The notes under the pieces: model-generated
The model's database searches: none
Seen by the model: only the letters and a program-made list of their open reading frames with translations
Told to the model about the DNA's origin: nothing
Translations under genes and position numbers: made by a program
In this document: one piece after another, positions 25,589 through 35,155 of the stretch
How positions within the stretch are numbered: position 1 is the first letter of the stretch
Layout of the letters: each line of letters begins with the position of its first letter
DNA from: Paraburkholderia bannensis NBRC 103871
GTDB taxonomy: Bacteria; Pseudomonadota; Gammaproteobacteria; Burkholderiales; Burkholderiaceae
Assembly: GCF_000685015.1 (NCBI RefSeq)
Contig: NZ_BAYA01000010.1
Span: 268,511-332,510, forward strand
DNA: 64,000 bases
Reading direction: 5' to 3'

Positions 25589-26464
25589 TCAATCGAGTTG
25601 CTTGCGCATCGCCGCCGTGATGCGCTGGCGCGCTTCGCCATAGCCATCCCATGGATCGGCATGTAGTTTGTCGAGTCGTTCATGCAAGTTGGCCACCGTC
25701 CATTGCGCGCCGCCGGTGACCGACTCCAGCTCGTCCCAGCGAATCGGCACGGATACGCCCAGCCCAGGCCTCGCACGCGGCGCGTAAGCGGCAATCGACG
25801 TCGCGCCGCGCCCATTGCGCAGATAGTCCACGAAAATGCGGCCCGTGCGGTTCTTCGGGCCCATCTTCGCGCTAAAGCGATCGGGCAAGGTCGACGCCAT
25901 ATGCACCGCCACCGCGCGCGCGAAGTCCTTCGCCGCTTCCCATGACGCGTGACGCGCGAGCGGCACGACCACATGCAGCCCCTTGCCGCCGCTCGTCTTG
26001 CACCAGGCACGCAGGCCCAGCGCTTCGAGCAGTCCGCGCGTCAGTTGCGCCGCCTCGATCATGCGATCCCAGCCCAGCGCCGGATCAGGATCGAGATCGA
26101 AAATCAGCCGGTCTGGCTTCTCGATGTTCGTGACCCGCGCATTCCACGTATGAAATTCGATGGCGTCCATCTGTGCCGCGCCGACGATCGCGTCCACGCT
26201 CTCGAAGGTCATGAGCGCCGCATGCCCAGGATCAAGTCCTTCGTGCTGGGCCGCGTGCGGTATTTGCAGCTTGCTCGCGTGCTTCTGGAAAAACAGTTCG
26301 CCGCCTATGCCTGAAGGCGCGCGCACCACCGCGGTGGGCCGCTTTTGTAGTTGCGGCAGCAGCCACGGCGCGACGGCCTCGAAGTAATGCACGAGGTCGA
26401 TCTTGCGCAACCCGCGCGCTTCGTCGATCACGCGTTCCGGATGTGTGATGCGAATGCCGGCCAC
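25589..26464 (-). CDS. Stand-alone LigD polymerase/primase (PolDom) protein
   Basis: A 291-residue archaeo-eukaryotic primase-type domain, the polymerase module of bacterial NHEJ ligase D. Visible motifs are the FFQKH phosphate-binding segment (~59-62), HTWNAR, the metal motif FDLDPDP (~122-128) and KTSGGKGLHVVVPL (~156-169). In NHEJ proteins it adds nucleotides at breaks and prefers ribonucleotides. The ligase and phosphoesterase domains of full-length LigD (~800+ residues) are not encoded next to it, and no ku gene is nearby. A GTG start at 26464 is chosen because GGGAG lies 8 nt upstream. Confidence 0.88.
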   Translation of the reverse strand: MAGIRITHPERVIDEARGLRKIDLVHYFEAVAPWLLPQLQKRPTAVVRAPSGIGGELFFQKHASKLQIPHAAQHEGLDPGHAALMTFESVDAIVGAAQMDAIEFHTWNARVTNIEKPDRLIFDLDPDPALGWDRMIEAAQLTRGLLEALGLRAWCKTSGGKGLHVVVPLARHASWEAAKDFARAVAVHMASTLPDRFSAKMGPKNRTGRIFVDYLRNGRGATSIAAYAPRARPGLGVSVPIRWDELESVTGGAQWTVANLHERLDKLHADPWDGYGEARQRITAAMRKQLD

Positions 26465-26733
26465 TTTGGTGTCTCCCGTGGTTTCATTCTTCAAGACGCG
26501 CCGTGATGTTTTCCATGCGCTTTGCCGTCTACTGGCACAGAAGACAAATCAAAGAGCAAATGCAATGCCCGTATATTCAAGGCACATATCCCGCGTTTGC
26601 AAACACGTACGCGCGCCAACCGCATTTTGGGCGCTTTGGCTATAGTACGGGGCGCCGATTTTTGCGCCCCTTCGACGGGCGCGCCACACTCGCACGACTG
26701 ACCACCAGCACAAGAAAAACGCGGAGAACCACG

Positions 26734-28932
26734 TTGCTGCAACGACACCTCATCGCCAGGCTGCTGACGAGCCTGCTCCCGCTGTTGACCGCCACGGCCG
26801 CCCATGCGAGCGGCGACGACGGCTGCACCAGCCCGTCCACGCTGCGCCATCCCCGCTATACCTGCGGCGGCCTGCCGTTTTTAAGTCCAGGCAACGACAC
26901 GCGCATCAATGCGATGCTGCTGATGACCGACAGCAAGCGGCTTTCGCAGACCTTCCCCGACCCGAAGAAAATCGCCGTCGCGGATCGCCCGAACCAGCTC
27001 GTGGTGCCGTTCCTCTACGATTACTCGGGCTGGATCGACATTGGCCAGAAGCCGGACAGCGCCGATGCGGACGCTAACGGTCAATCGACCTTCTACGCGG
27101 ATGGCGAAGGCAGTATCTGCCGCAGCATCGCATCGGGCGACGAGGCGTTCAACGACGCGCTGGGCGCCGCCAAAGGCCTGCCTGCCGATGAAGCCACGCG
27201 CCTGCGCGCGGCGCGCGCCGATCTGGCGAAGGCTTGCCCCGCACGCGGCGATGGCAATAACAGCGGCAATGCCACCGGCGCCAACGCAGCCGCCTGGCAA
27301 AAGCCCACGGGCCTCAAGACCGCACTCGGCCAGCAGTTCGCGACCTACCTGGACGGCGCGAACGCGTTCTATCGCTACGACTTTTTCTCGGCGACGAAGT
27401 CTTTCGCCAGCGCCTCGCGCAGCGCCAACCCGTGGCTCAAGGAAGCCTCGCTCTACATGGCAGGCCGCGCGCAGCTCAACGCCGCGCAGGCCGAAGCCTT
27501 CGCCTCGGAAGGCGACGGCAACACCCTCGACCGCGACAGCGTGAGGAAGGTCTCGCTCGACGCTGCGCAAACGGTCTTTCGCGCTTATTTGAAGGTGTAT
27601 CCGCAGGGACGTTACGCGGCATCGGCGCAGGGTCTGCAACGCCGCGTGTCCTGGCTGGGCGGCGACACCGCGCGTCAAGCCACCGACTACGATCGCGCCT
27701 TCGCGCGCTGGACGCCCGACGATTCGAACGTGCCGCTTAGCCAGCTCGCCAACGAACTCGACAGCAAGCTGCTGCTGAGCGCGACCGACATGGACAAGGT
27801 GAAGTCGCCTAACGTGCTCGCGCTCGTCGACCTGATGCGCATGCGTGCGCAGCCGAGCCCAGATTCGTCGCAGCCCAAGACCATTACGCTCGACGAACTG
27901 CAGGCGCAGAAGCCGGTCTTCGCGAACACGCCCGCGTTATACGACTATCTGCTCGCGTCGTATCACGTCTACGTCGATCACAAGCCGGAACAGGCGCTCG
28001 CGCTGTTGCCCGACTCGCCGCCCGCCGATGCCTCGCTGAATTACTTCGCGTTGAGCCAGCAGGCGCTGCGCGCGTTTGCGCTTGAAGACAGCGGCCAGGC
28101 CGACAAGGCGCGGCAACTCTGGAGCGACCTGGTGCCGCTCGCGCAGTTGCGTCTGCAACGCGAGGCGCTCGAACTCGGCCTGGCGATGAACCTGGAACAG
28201 GCGGGCCTGATCGATCGCGCATTCGCCGACGATTCGCCGATCCAGAACGCGGCAATCCGCGCGACGCTACTGCAACGCTCCGCCAATGCAGACCTGCTGC
28301 GCGCGCAGGCGCAGAACAAGGCCGTGAGCGGCACGCTGCGCGATATCGCGCTCTATACGCTGCTCTACAAGGAATTCACGCGTAGCCGTTACGCCGATTT
28401 CCTTGCCGATCTCGCGCTGGTGCCCGCCGCGCCGTCCGCCGCGATCAAGCCGTTCACGCTGCCCGGCGCGAAGAACAACGAGGGTTACACGTGCCCCACG
28501 ACACGCGACGTCGCGGCGATGCTGCAAATGAATCCGAACGACGCGAAAGGCCTGAACTGTCTTGCGGACTTCGTGCGCAACCATCCGCCCGCGTACGCGC
28601 TCGGTGAGGATCCGTACGTGCTCGATCCCCTCTACCCGCGCCTGGAAGCGGAGGCTGCCACGCTGCCTACGCTTGGCAGCCGGCCCTCGCAGTTCCAGGG
28701 CGCGCCGTATCAGCGCATCGCGAGCTACCAGAACGTGATCGCCAACCCGCAGGCAAGCGCCGACGACCGCGCGTATGCGCTCTATCGCGCGATCAACTGC
28801 TTCGCACCTTCGGGCTACAGCGATTGCGGCGGCAACAAGCTGCCCGCCAGCGCGCGCAAACGCTGGTTCACCACGCTCAAGACCGACTATCCGCGCAGTC
28901 AGTGGGCGCAAGCGCAGAAGTACTACTGGTGA
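26734..28932 (+). CDS. Large exported TPR-like protein of unknown function
   Basis: A 732-residue predicted periplasmic protein. A TTG start at 26734 is supported by GGAG 7 nt upstream and places a signal peptide (LIARLLTSLLPLLTATAAHA) at the N-terminus. The body is helix-rich with repeated Ala/Leu helical pairs (DAAQTVFRAYLKVYPQGRYAASAQGLQRR and similar), reminiscent of BamD/YfiO-type TPR arrays. A Cys-rich start (DDGCTSPSTLRHPRYTCGG) may form disulfides. The next gene's GTG overlaps its stop (GTGA), so the two are coupled. No function can be assigned; a scaffold for envelope assembly is a guess. Confidence 0.75.
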   Translation: MLQRHLIARLLTSLLPLLTATAAHASGDDGCTSPSTLRHPRYTCGGLPFLSPGNDTRINAMLLMTDSKRLSQTFPDPKKIAVADRPNQLVVPFLYDYSGWIDIGQKPDSADADANGQSTFYADGEGSICRSIASGDEAFNDALGAAKGLPADEATRLRAARADLAKACPARGDGNNSGNATGANAAAWQKPTGLKTALGQQFATYLDGANAFYRYDFFSATKSFASASRSANPWLKEASLYMAGRAQLNAAQAEAFASEGDGNTLDRDSVRKVSLDAAQTVFRAYLKVYPQGRYAASAQGLQRRVSWLGGDTARQATDYDRAFARWTPDDSNVPLSQLANELDSKLLLSATDMDKVKSPNVLALVDLMRMRAQPSPDSSQPKTITLDELQAQKPVFANTPALYDYLLASYHVYVDHKPEQALALLPDSPPADASLNYFALSQQALRAFALEDSGQADKARQLWSDLVPLAQLRLQREALELGLAMNLEQAGLIDRAFADDSPIQNAAIRATLLQRSANADLLRAQAQNKAVSGTLRDIALYTLLYKEFTRSRYADFLADLALVPAAPSAAIKPFTLPGAKNNEGYTCPTTRDVAAMLQMNPNDAKGLNCLADFVRNHPPAYALGEDPYVLDPLYPRLEAEAATLPTLGSRPSQFQGAPYQRIASYQNVIANPQASADDRAYALYRAINCFAPSGYSDCGGNKLPASARKRWFTTLKTDYPRSQWAQAQKYYW

Positions 28933-29657
28933 ACGGGACTGTGAAGCGCTGGTTTTGCATGGCGCTGCTGGCATGCATCGCATCCGTGCCGGCAGCGTCG
29001 GCGGGCACGGTCGATGCCGCGCGATACGATTCGTTCTGGCTGTGGGCGGGCGTCAAGCCGCAGGCCGTGTTGCACGACGCGCGCACGGTCTACGTCCTGC
29101 AAGGCCAGATCGAAGCCGCGCCCGGCGATGAATCGCAAGTGCGCTTCATCGCCCAGGGCGTGGCGGCGCCGGATGCGCCCCATGCACGCCTCTGGCTCGT
29201 CTATCGCGCGCATACGCTGCGCTGGACGCCGCGTGTCACGCAGATCATGCTGGCGCAGCTTGCGCGCTGGCGTGCATCGGGCCACGCGATCAGCGGCATC
29301 CAGATCGATTTCGACGCACGTACGCTGCATCTTCAGGACTACCTGGATTTTTTGCGCACGCTGCGCGAGACCTTGCCTGCCGATTGCCGCTTGAGCATCA
29401 CGGGTCTGCTCGACTGGAGCAGCCGGATCGACGCGGATCAGGTCAACCAGCTCAAGCACATCGTCGATGAAGTGGTCGTGCAGACCTATCAGGGCCGCCG
29501 CACGATCACGCGTTACGACGCGTACCTGCCGCGCGTCGCGCGCCTGCAATTGCCGTTTCGCATCGGCATCATTCAGGGCGGCGTGTGGGAAGCGCCACCG
29601 TATCTCGACGCGAATCCGTGGTTTCGCGGCTACGTCGTGTTTCTGCGCAATCCTTGA
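28929..29657 (+). CDS. DUF3142-family exported protein
   Basis: A 242-residue protein with a signal peptide (MALLACIASVPAASA). The pattern YDSFWLWAGVKPQ, LRWTPRVTQ, ISGIQIDFDART and LSITGLLDWS resembles a TIM-barrel glycosidase-like fold with an acidic pair at the end of a strand (IDFDA), as in DUF3142 proteins. Enzymatic activity is unproven. The GTG start overlaps the stop of the upstream TPR-like gene by 4 nt, implying translational coupling and a shared envelope function (inference). Downstream is a convergent DUF4232-like gene. Confidence 0.75.
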   Translation: MNGTVKRWFCMALLACIASVPAASAGTVDAARYDSFWLWAGVKPQAVLHDARTVYVLQGQIEAAPGDESQVRFIAQGVAAPDAPHARLWLVYRAHTLRWTPRVTQIMLAQLARWRASGHAISGIQIDFDARTLHLQDYLDFLRTLRETLPADCRLSITGLLDWSSRIDADQVNQLKHIVDEVVVQTYQGRRTITRYDAYLPRVARLQLPFRIGIIQGGVWEAPPYLDANPWFRGYVVFLRNP

Positions 29658-29689
29658 AATCGCTCGAATTGCCGCTTCACATTGCAGCT

Positions 29690-30217
29690 TCAGTTTGTCG
29701 GCGGCCGTTTGCGCTGGAACGGGACGTACTGATATTGCGGCCCTTGCGCACGCGCGCCGCAAAGATGGGCGCTGAGCGGTGCGGTCACTGCGCCCTCCCC
29801 GATGCTCACGCGCAGCGACGCAGTATCGACGCATTGCGTGTCGTCGAATACCTCGCCCGTGACCCAGCGCAGGCTCGCCTTTATGGTCGCGTGCGGCGGG
29901 ATCACCACCGGCAGCAACACCGGGCCTGGATGCATGCCAGGCGTCGGCTGCATCGACGTTGGTAGCGTCTGCGCGTTTGCATCCAGAAACGCCACATCGG
30001 GGCGCGCTGGGAGCTGGCACGCGCGGCTGCCTCGGTTGCGCAGCATGACATACGTGCCGCCGTGCGACATGCCGTTGAAATCGCCGCCGCCATCGTCGAG
30101 GCTCAAGGCCAGCTGCGTTGGCTGGCACTGCGGGGCTTGCGCGCTCGCGCTCGCCACGTGAATCGAAAGCGCCACGAAAAGCAGCGCGCTCATTGTCTTC
30201 CTGACCTTTTTACGCAT
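29690..30217 (-). CDS. DUF4232-like exported protein
   Basis: A 175-residue protein with a Sec signal (MSALLFVALSIHVASASA) and a beta-sandwich domain of DUF4232 type: CQPTQLALSLDDGGGDFNGM, then YVMLRNRGSRACQLPARPDVAFLD, and WVTGEVFDDTQCVDTASL. Four Cys residues probably form disulfides in the periplasm. The function of the family is unknown. AAGGGAG lies just before the ATG at 30217, deciding it over an upstream start. Confidence 0.75.
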   Translation of the reverse strand: MRKKVRKTMSALLFVALSIHVASASAQAPQCQPTQLALSLDDGGGDFNGMSHGGTYVMLRNRGSRACQLPARPDVAFLDANAQTLPTSMQPTPGMHPGPVLLPVVIPPHATIKASLRWVTGEVFDDTQCVDTASLRVSIGEGAVTAPLSAHLCGARAQGPQYQYVPFQRKRPPTN

Positions 30218-30437
30218 CGTTCTCCCTTGCTTGCGGCGTCGTTCAAACGTCGAATATAGCCCCGAATACCGTCCGATCTTCGCCAGCGCGCTGCACAAAA
30301 CCCGTCCGCCCCACCGCCGCCGCCAGCGTATACGCCCTATACGCGAAATCCCATGAAGTTTCCGTCAGCAACGACCGATAACGTCTTAACGGGCCCCCGT
30401 TCCATCGCTGACGCAACCGAGCTGACGAAAAACTTTC

Positions 30438-32360
30438 ATGTCCATCTGGCGCAAACTTTCCATCCAGAACAAGCTGGTTCTGAGCATGACCACCTGCCTG
30501 CTGATCTTCATCGGCATATCGAGCGGGCTGAGCATCTGGCTGATCGGCGATACGGTGCGCGAGCGCGTCGTGCAGGACGAATTGCCCACGGCCGTCAACG
30601 GCATCCGCGCCGACGTGCAGCGCCAGCTCGCAGGGCCGATCACCGCCGCGCGCGCCATCGCGCTCAATCCCTTCCTCCAGCAATGGGAAGCCGATGGCGA
30701 GCCCGAAGCGGGCGCGGCCAACTGGACGCGCCTTGCCGCCAACATCAAGGCCGAGGAAAAGGCCGCCAGCGTGCAATGGATTTCCGCCAAGACCGGCAAT
30801 TACTACACGGAGGCCGGACTGCAACGCAAGATCGGCGAGCAGGATGGCTGGCTCAAGGCCTTTCTCGCCAGCGGCAAGCCGTATGAAGTGAACATGGATC
30901 GCGACGTCGCCGTCGGCGGTTACATGATGTTCATTAATGCGCGCGTGCAGGGCGACGGCGCGGCGAGTAGTGCGGCGACTGGTACGGGCAACACGGGCGG
31001 CGCGGACGCCACCAGCGTCGCGGGCATGGCGCTCTCGGTGGATGCGCTCGCGGCGGGCATTTCCAGCTACAAAATCGGCCAGACCGGCTTCGCGTACCTC
31101 GTGCACCCGGACGGCGCGATCATGATGCACCGCGACACCTCGCTCGTGGACGGCAAGCACTTCCTCAAGGACATGCCGGGCATGCCTGCCGATGTCGCGT
31201 CTTCGCTGCTGGGCGGCAAGCCCTATGCATCGACGACCTACCCCGCGCCCGGCGGCACGCGTTATATCGCGACCTCGCTCGTCCCCGAACTCAACGCCTA
31301 CGTCGTGGTCGAGGTGCCGCAGGCCGAACTGCTCGGCCCGTTCGAGCGCACGATCCGCACGGCCACGCTGATTGCCGCCGTGGTGGGCCTGGCCGCCGCG
31401 CTCGGCGTGATCCTGCTGGTCGGTCGTGCGATTGCCGCGCCGGTGCGCCGCGCCGCCGTCCTGCTCGCCGAAATCGCAGACGGCCAGGGCGACCTCACGC
31501 GCCAGATGACCGTCGAGACCGGCGACGAAGTCGGGCAACTGGCCGATGCGTTCAACCGCTTCGTGGCGTCGATGGGCACGCTGGTGCGGCGCGTGCGCGC
31601 ATCGTCGACGTCCATTGCGATCGGCTCGACGCAGATCGCAATGGGCAACGCCGACCTGAGCCAGCGCACCGAAGAACAAGCCAGCAATCTCGAACGCACG
31701 GCCGCGTCGATGGAGGAAATCACGGCCGCTGTGAAGAACAACACCGACACCGCGCGCACCGCCGCGCAGATGGCCAGCACGGCGTCCACGGCGGCTTCGC
31801 AGGGCGGCGAAGTGGTCGGTCAGGTCGTCAGCACGATGGAACAGATCAGCGAGGCGTCGCGCAAGATCTCCGAGATCATCGTCGTGATCGACAGTATTGC
31901 GTTCCAGACCAATATCCTCGCGCTCAACGCGGCGGTCGAAGCCGCGCGCGCGGGCGAGCAGGGGCGCGGCTTCGCGGTCGTGGCGTCGGAAGTGCGCAAC
32001 CTCGCGCAGCGCAGCGCGCAGGCCGCCAAGGAAATCAAGGCGCTGATCGAGCACAGCGCGGGGACGGTCGATGCGGGTTCGCGGCTCGTCGCCGATGCGG
32101 GCCGCGTGATGAGCGACGTGGTCGCGCAGGTGCAGGGCGTGAGCACGATGATGAGCGAAATCACCTCGGCGAGCGTCGAGCAGAGTGCGGGCATCGGCCA
32201 GATCGGCGATGCGGTGCAGCAACTCGACGAGGTGACGCAACAGAACGCGGCGCTGGTGGAGGAAAGCGCGGCAGCGGCGGAAAGCCTCAAGCAGCAGGCC
32301 GCCGAACTCGACCGGCTGGTGGCCGTGTTCAAGGTGGGTGAGGAACACGCGCTGATCTAG
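30438..32360 (+). CDS. Methyl-accepting chemotaxis protein with Cache-type sensor
   Basis: A 640-residue chemoreceptor. TM1 lies at about residues 12-36. A periplasmic Cache-like domain of ~260 residues follows (SVQWISAKTGNYYTE, GQTGFAYLVHPDGAIMMHRD), then TM2 near 305-330, a HAMP region (GRAIAAPVRRAAVLLAEIADGQGDLTRQM) and the cytoplasmic signalling hairpin with the invariant tip AAVEAARAGEQGRGFAVVASEVRNLAQRS (read in two overlapping parts). It lacks a CheR-tethering pentapeptide. A small-molecule attractant or repellent is likely; the ligand is unknown. No che genes are nearby. Confidence 0.95.
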   Translation: MSIWRKLSIQNKLVLSMTTCLLIFIGISSGLSIWLIGDTVRERVVQDELPTAVNGIRADVQRQLAGPITAARAIALNPFLQQWEADGEPEAGAANWTRLAANIKAEEKAASVQWISAKTGNYYTEAGLQRKIGEQDGWLKAFLASGKPYEVNMDRDVAVGGYMMFINARVQGDGAASSAATGTGNTGGADATSVAGMALSVDALAAGISSYKIGQTGFAYLVHPDGAIMMHRDTSLVDGKHFLKDMPGMPADVASSLLGGKPYASTTYPAPGGTRYIATSLVPELNAYVVVEVPQAELLGPFERTIRTATLIAAVVGLAAALGVILLVGRAIAAPVRRAAVLLAEIADGQGDLTRQMTVETGDEVGQLADAFNRFVASMGTLVRRVRASSTSIAIGSTQIAMGNADLSQRTEEQASNLERTAASMEEITAAVKNNTDTARTAAQMASTASTAASQGGEVVGQVVSTMEQISEASRKISEIIVVIDSIAFQTNILALNAAVEAARAGEQGRGFAVVASEVRNLAQRSAQAAKEIKALIEHSAGTVDAGSRLVADAGRVMSDVVAQVQGVSTMMSEITSASVEQSAGIGQIGDAVQQLDEVTQQNAALVEESAAAAESLKQQAAELDRLVAVFKVGEEHALI

Positions 32361-32485
32361 GGGGTGCTTAAGGGGCACATACGGGACGCATAAGGGCGCA
32401 TAAGGGTTGCGGCTATCTACGCAACGTTCGTAAAGCGCCTAATCTTTAAATATCGGGCCACCCCACTGCCCGTCCGGACGTTCCG

Positions 32486-34084
32486 ATGCGCGCTCATCGC
32501 CCCACCCGGGCGGCGGAGCACGACACGCTGCCGCCTCACTCCCGCCGTGTGCACTCGCTGCTATCGGCGCGGCTAGTGCGTGTCGCGCTGTTGCTGATGC
32601 TCGCGGCGGTGTCGACGGTGGCCGCGCGCATCAACGCGTGGGCGGCAGCGCCTGGCGCGGTCGTGGTGATGAGCGTCGATGGCGCAATTGGCCCTGCCAG
32701 CGCCGATTTCATCGTCCGCACGCTCAACCGCGCGGCGCAGCAGCACGCGGCGCTCGCGATTCTCCAGCTCGATACGCCTGGCGGCCTCGATACCGCGATG
32801 CGCGAGATCATCAAGACGATCCTCGCCTCGCCCGTGCCCGTGGCGGCATTCGTTGCGCCCGGCGGCGCGCGCGCGGCGAGTGCGGGCACTTACATCGTCT
32901 ACGCCAGCCATGTCGCGGCGATGGCGCCGGGCACGAACCTGGGCGCGGCGTCGCCGGTGCAGCTTGGCATGGGGTCGCCCGCCCAGCCGGCTCCGGCGAC
33001 TCCGGCAACTGCGCCCGCCACGCCAGGCACGCCTGGCATACCTTCCGGGCCGTCGACGGCGTCGTCTGGTTCCGGCGCTTCCGCACCGCTGCCCAGCGAC
33101 ACCGCCTCCACTGAAACCCGCAAGATGACCCACGACGCGGCCGCGTACATTCGCGGCCTCGCGCAGCTGCGCGGGCGCAACGCGGCCTGGGCCGAACGCG
33201 CGGTGCGCGAGGCGGTGAGCCTGTCCGCCAATGAAGCGCTCGACCAGCACGTGATCGACCTGGTCGCGACCGATCCCGTCGATCTCGCCCATAAGGTCGA
33301 TGGGCGCGTCATCGCCACTGCGGCGGGCAGCGTGCGGCTGGCGACGGCGCACGCCCCCTTCGTCTACGTCGCCCCCGACTGGCGCAGCCGCTTCCTCGCG
33401 ATCATCGCCGATCCGAACGTCGCGCTGATCCTGCTGACGATCGGCGTGTATGGCCTGTTCTTCGAATTCGCCAATCCAGGCTTCGTGCTGCCGGGCGTGG
33501 CGGGCGGCATCTGCCTGCTGGTCGGCCTGTTCGCGCTGCAACTGCTGCCAGTGAACTACGCGGGCCTGGGCCTCGTGCTGATGGGGCTCGGCTGCCTGAT
33601 CGCCGAGGCGTTCCTGCCGACCTTCGGCGTGCTGGGCTTCGGCGGCATCATTGCGTTCGCCGTGGGCGCGCTGATGCTCATGGACACCGACGTACCCGGC
33701 TACGGCATTCCGCTGCCGCTGATCGCGGGCCTGACGCTGGGCGGCGCGGTGTTCGTCGCCTGCGTCTCCGGCGTCGCGCTGCGCGCGCGGCGGCGGCCCG
33801 TGGTGACCGGCGCGGAAGCGATGGTCGGCAGTGTCGGCGAGGTCATCGACGAGGGCTTGCAGATCGAGCATGGCGACGCGCAAAAGGTGAGCGGCTGGGC
33901 AATCGGCTGGGCCCGCGTGCGCGGCGAGCGCTGGCGCGTGGCTTGCGCGATTGCCCTGACGAAAGGCACACGCGTGCGTGTGACGGCGCGCGACGGCCTC
34001 ATGCTCACGGTCGCGCCGCTGGGCGACACCGCCGCACCGCAAGAACGACAGCAACCAGCCCCCAGGCAGGAAGCACCCCGGTAG
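32486..34084 (+). CDS. NfeD-family membrane serine protease (ClpP-class)
   Basis: A 532-residue NfeD1b-type protein. After a signal/TM segment (VALLLMLAAVSTVAARINAW) comes a ClpP-like protease domain with LDTPGGLDTAMREIIKTI, the likely nucleophile Ser132 in GARAASAGTYI and Lys213 in RKMTHDAAAYIR. A set of TM helices (~312-430) and a C-terminal OB-fold NfeD domain follow. Residues ~160-210, between Ser and Lys, are an unusual Pro/Ala/Thr/Ser-rich insertion. NfeD proteases act with the slipin encoded 26 bp downstream, where they cleave or chaperone stomatin-like proteins (family knowledge). Confidence 0.92.
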   Translation: MRAHRPTRAAEHDTLPPHSRRVHSLLSARLVRVALLLMLAAVSTVAARINAWAAAPGAVVVMSVDGAIGPASADFIVRTLNRAAQQHAALAILQLDTPGGLDTAMREIIKTILASPVPVAAFVAPGGARAASAGTYIVYASHVAAMAPGTNLGAASPVQLGMGSPAQPAPATPATAPATPGTPGIPSGPSTASSGSGASAPLPSDTASTETRKMTHDAAAYIRGLAQLRGRNAAWAERAVREAVSLSANEALDQHVIDLVATDPVDLAHKVDGRVIATAAGSVRLATAHAPFVYVAPDWRSRFLAIIADPNVALILLTIGVYGLFFEFANPGFVLPGVAGGICLLVGLFALQLLPVNYAGLGLVLMGLGCLIAEAFLPTFGVLGFGGIIAFAVGALMLMDTDVPGYGIPLPLIAGLTLGGAVFVACVSGVALRARRRPVVTGAEAMVGSVGEVIDEGLQIEHGDAQKVSGWAIGWARVRGERWRVACAIALTKGTRVRVTARDGLMLTVAPLGDTAAPQERQQPAPRQEAPR

Positions 34085-34110
34085 TCGCCCCATTCGGGAG
34101 GAGCATCGCC

Positions 34111-34884
34111 ATGATCGGTTTCACGTTTGGTTTTTCGAGTCTGCTGATATTGCTGGCGGTGCTGCTTGCCGTGTCGGCCATCCGCATCTTCCGCGAGTAC
34201 GAGCGCGGCGTCGTGTTCATGCTGGGCCGCTTCTGGAAGGTCAAGGGGCCGGGCCTCGTGTTCATCCTGCCGGTCGTACAGCAGGCCGTGCGCATCGATT
34301 TGCGCACCGTGGTGTTCGACGTGCCCGCGCAGGACGTCATCACGCGCGACAACGTGTCGGTGAAGGTGAACGCCGTGGTCTATTTCCGCGTGGTCGATCC
34401 GGAAAAGGCCGTGATCCAGGTCGCGCGCTACTTCGAAGCCACGAGCCAGCTCGCGCAGACCACCTTGCGCGCGGTGCTCGGCAAGCACGAACTCGATGCG
34501 CTGCTGGCCGAGCGCGAACAATTGAACGCCGATATCCAGAAGACGCTGGACTCGCAGACGGACGCGTGGGGCATCAAGGTCTCGACCGTGGAAATCAAGC
34601 ACGTCGACCTCAACGAAACGATGATCCGCGCGATTGCGCGCCAAGCCGAAGCCGAGCGCGAACGGCGTGCCAAGGTGATTCACGCCGAAGGCGAATTGCA
34701 GGCCTCCGAACAATTGTTGCAAGCCGCGCAACGGCTCGCGTTGCAACCGCAGGCGATGCAGTTGCGTTATTTGCAGACGCTCACGACGATTGCCGCGGAC
34801 AAGAACTCGACGATTGTGTTTCCGTTGCCGATCGATTTGTTATCGGTGCTGGTCGAGCGGCTGGGTGTGCCGAAAACGCCTTGA
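34111..34884 (+). CDS. Slipin (SPFH/stomatin-family) protein
   Basis: A 257-residue membrane-anchored SPFH protein: one N-terminal hydrophobic segment (SLLILLAVLLAVSAIRIF), the stomatin signature YERGVVFMLGRFWKVKGPGL and the SPFH core (DVITRDNVSVKVNAVVYFRV), then an Ala/Glu/Gln-rich coiled coil (RQAEAERERRAKVIHAEGEL). It forms large oligomers on the cytoplasmic membrane and is paired with NfeD in bacteria. GGGAGGAG lies about 8 nt upstream of the ATG at 34111. Operon with the NfeD protease. Confidence 0.95.
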   Translation: MIGFTFGFSSLLILLAVLLAVSAIRIFREYERGVVFMLGRFWKVKGPGLVFILPVVQQAVRIDLRTVVFDVPAQDVITRDNVSVKVNAVVYFRVVDPEKAVIQVARYFEATSQLAQTTLRAVLGKHELDALLAEREQLNADIQKTLDSQTDAWGIKVSTVEIKHVDLNETMIRAIARQAEAERERRAKVIHAEGELQASEQLLQAAQRLALQPQAMQLRYLQTLTTIAADKNSTIVFPLPIDLLSVLVERLGVPKTP

Positions 34885-35155
34885 TTTACTGCGCCGCAGA
34901 GAAAGCGCGGCCCGGTAGTCGTCAAGCAAAGTGAGGCGACAGGGGCGCGGCAAAATTCATCTGCCTGGTTCATGCCACACAGTGACGACGACGGCCGGTG
35001 AAACGCCGGCCAGCGTTGCAGGACAAGTTCGCGCGAAGCTCTTGTTCCGCGAACCGGGTTGCTGTTCACGCGACGTGGTTCGCGGCCACACCGTGCCCAG
35101 GCGTACTTTGCAGGCGAGCGCACAACGCGGTTGGCAAAGGCCCACGCTCACGTAT

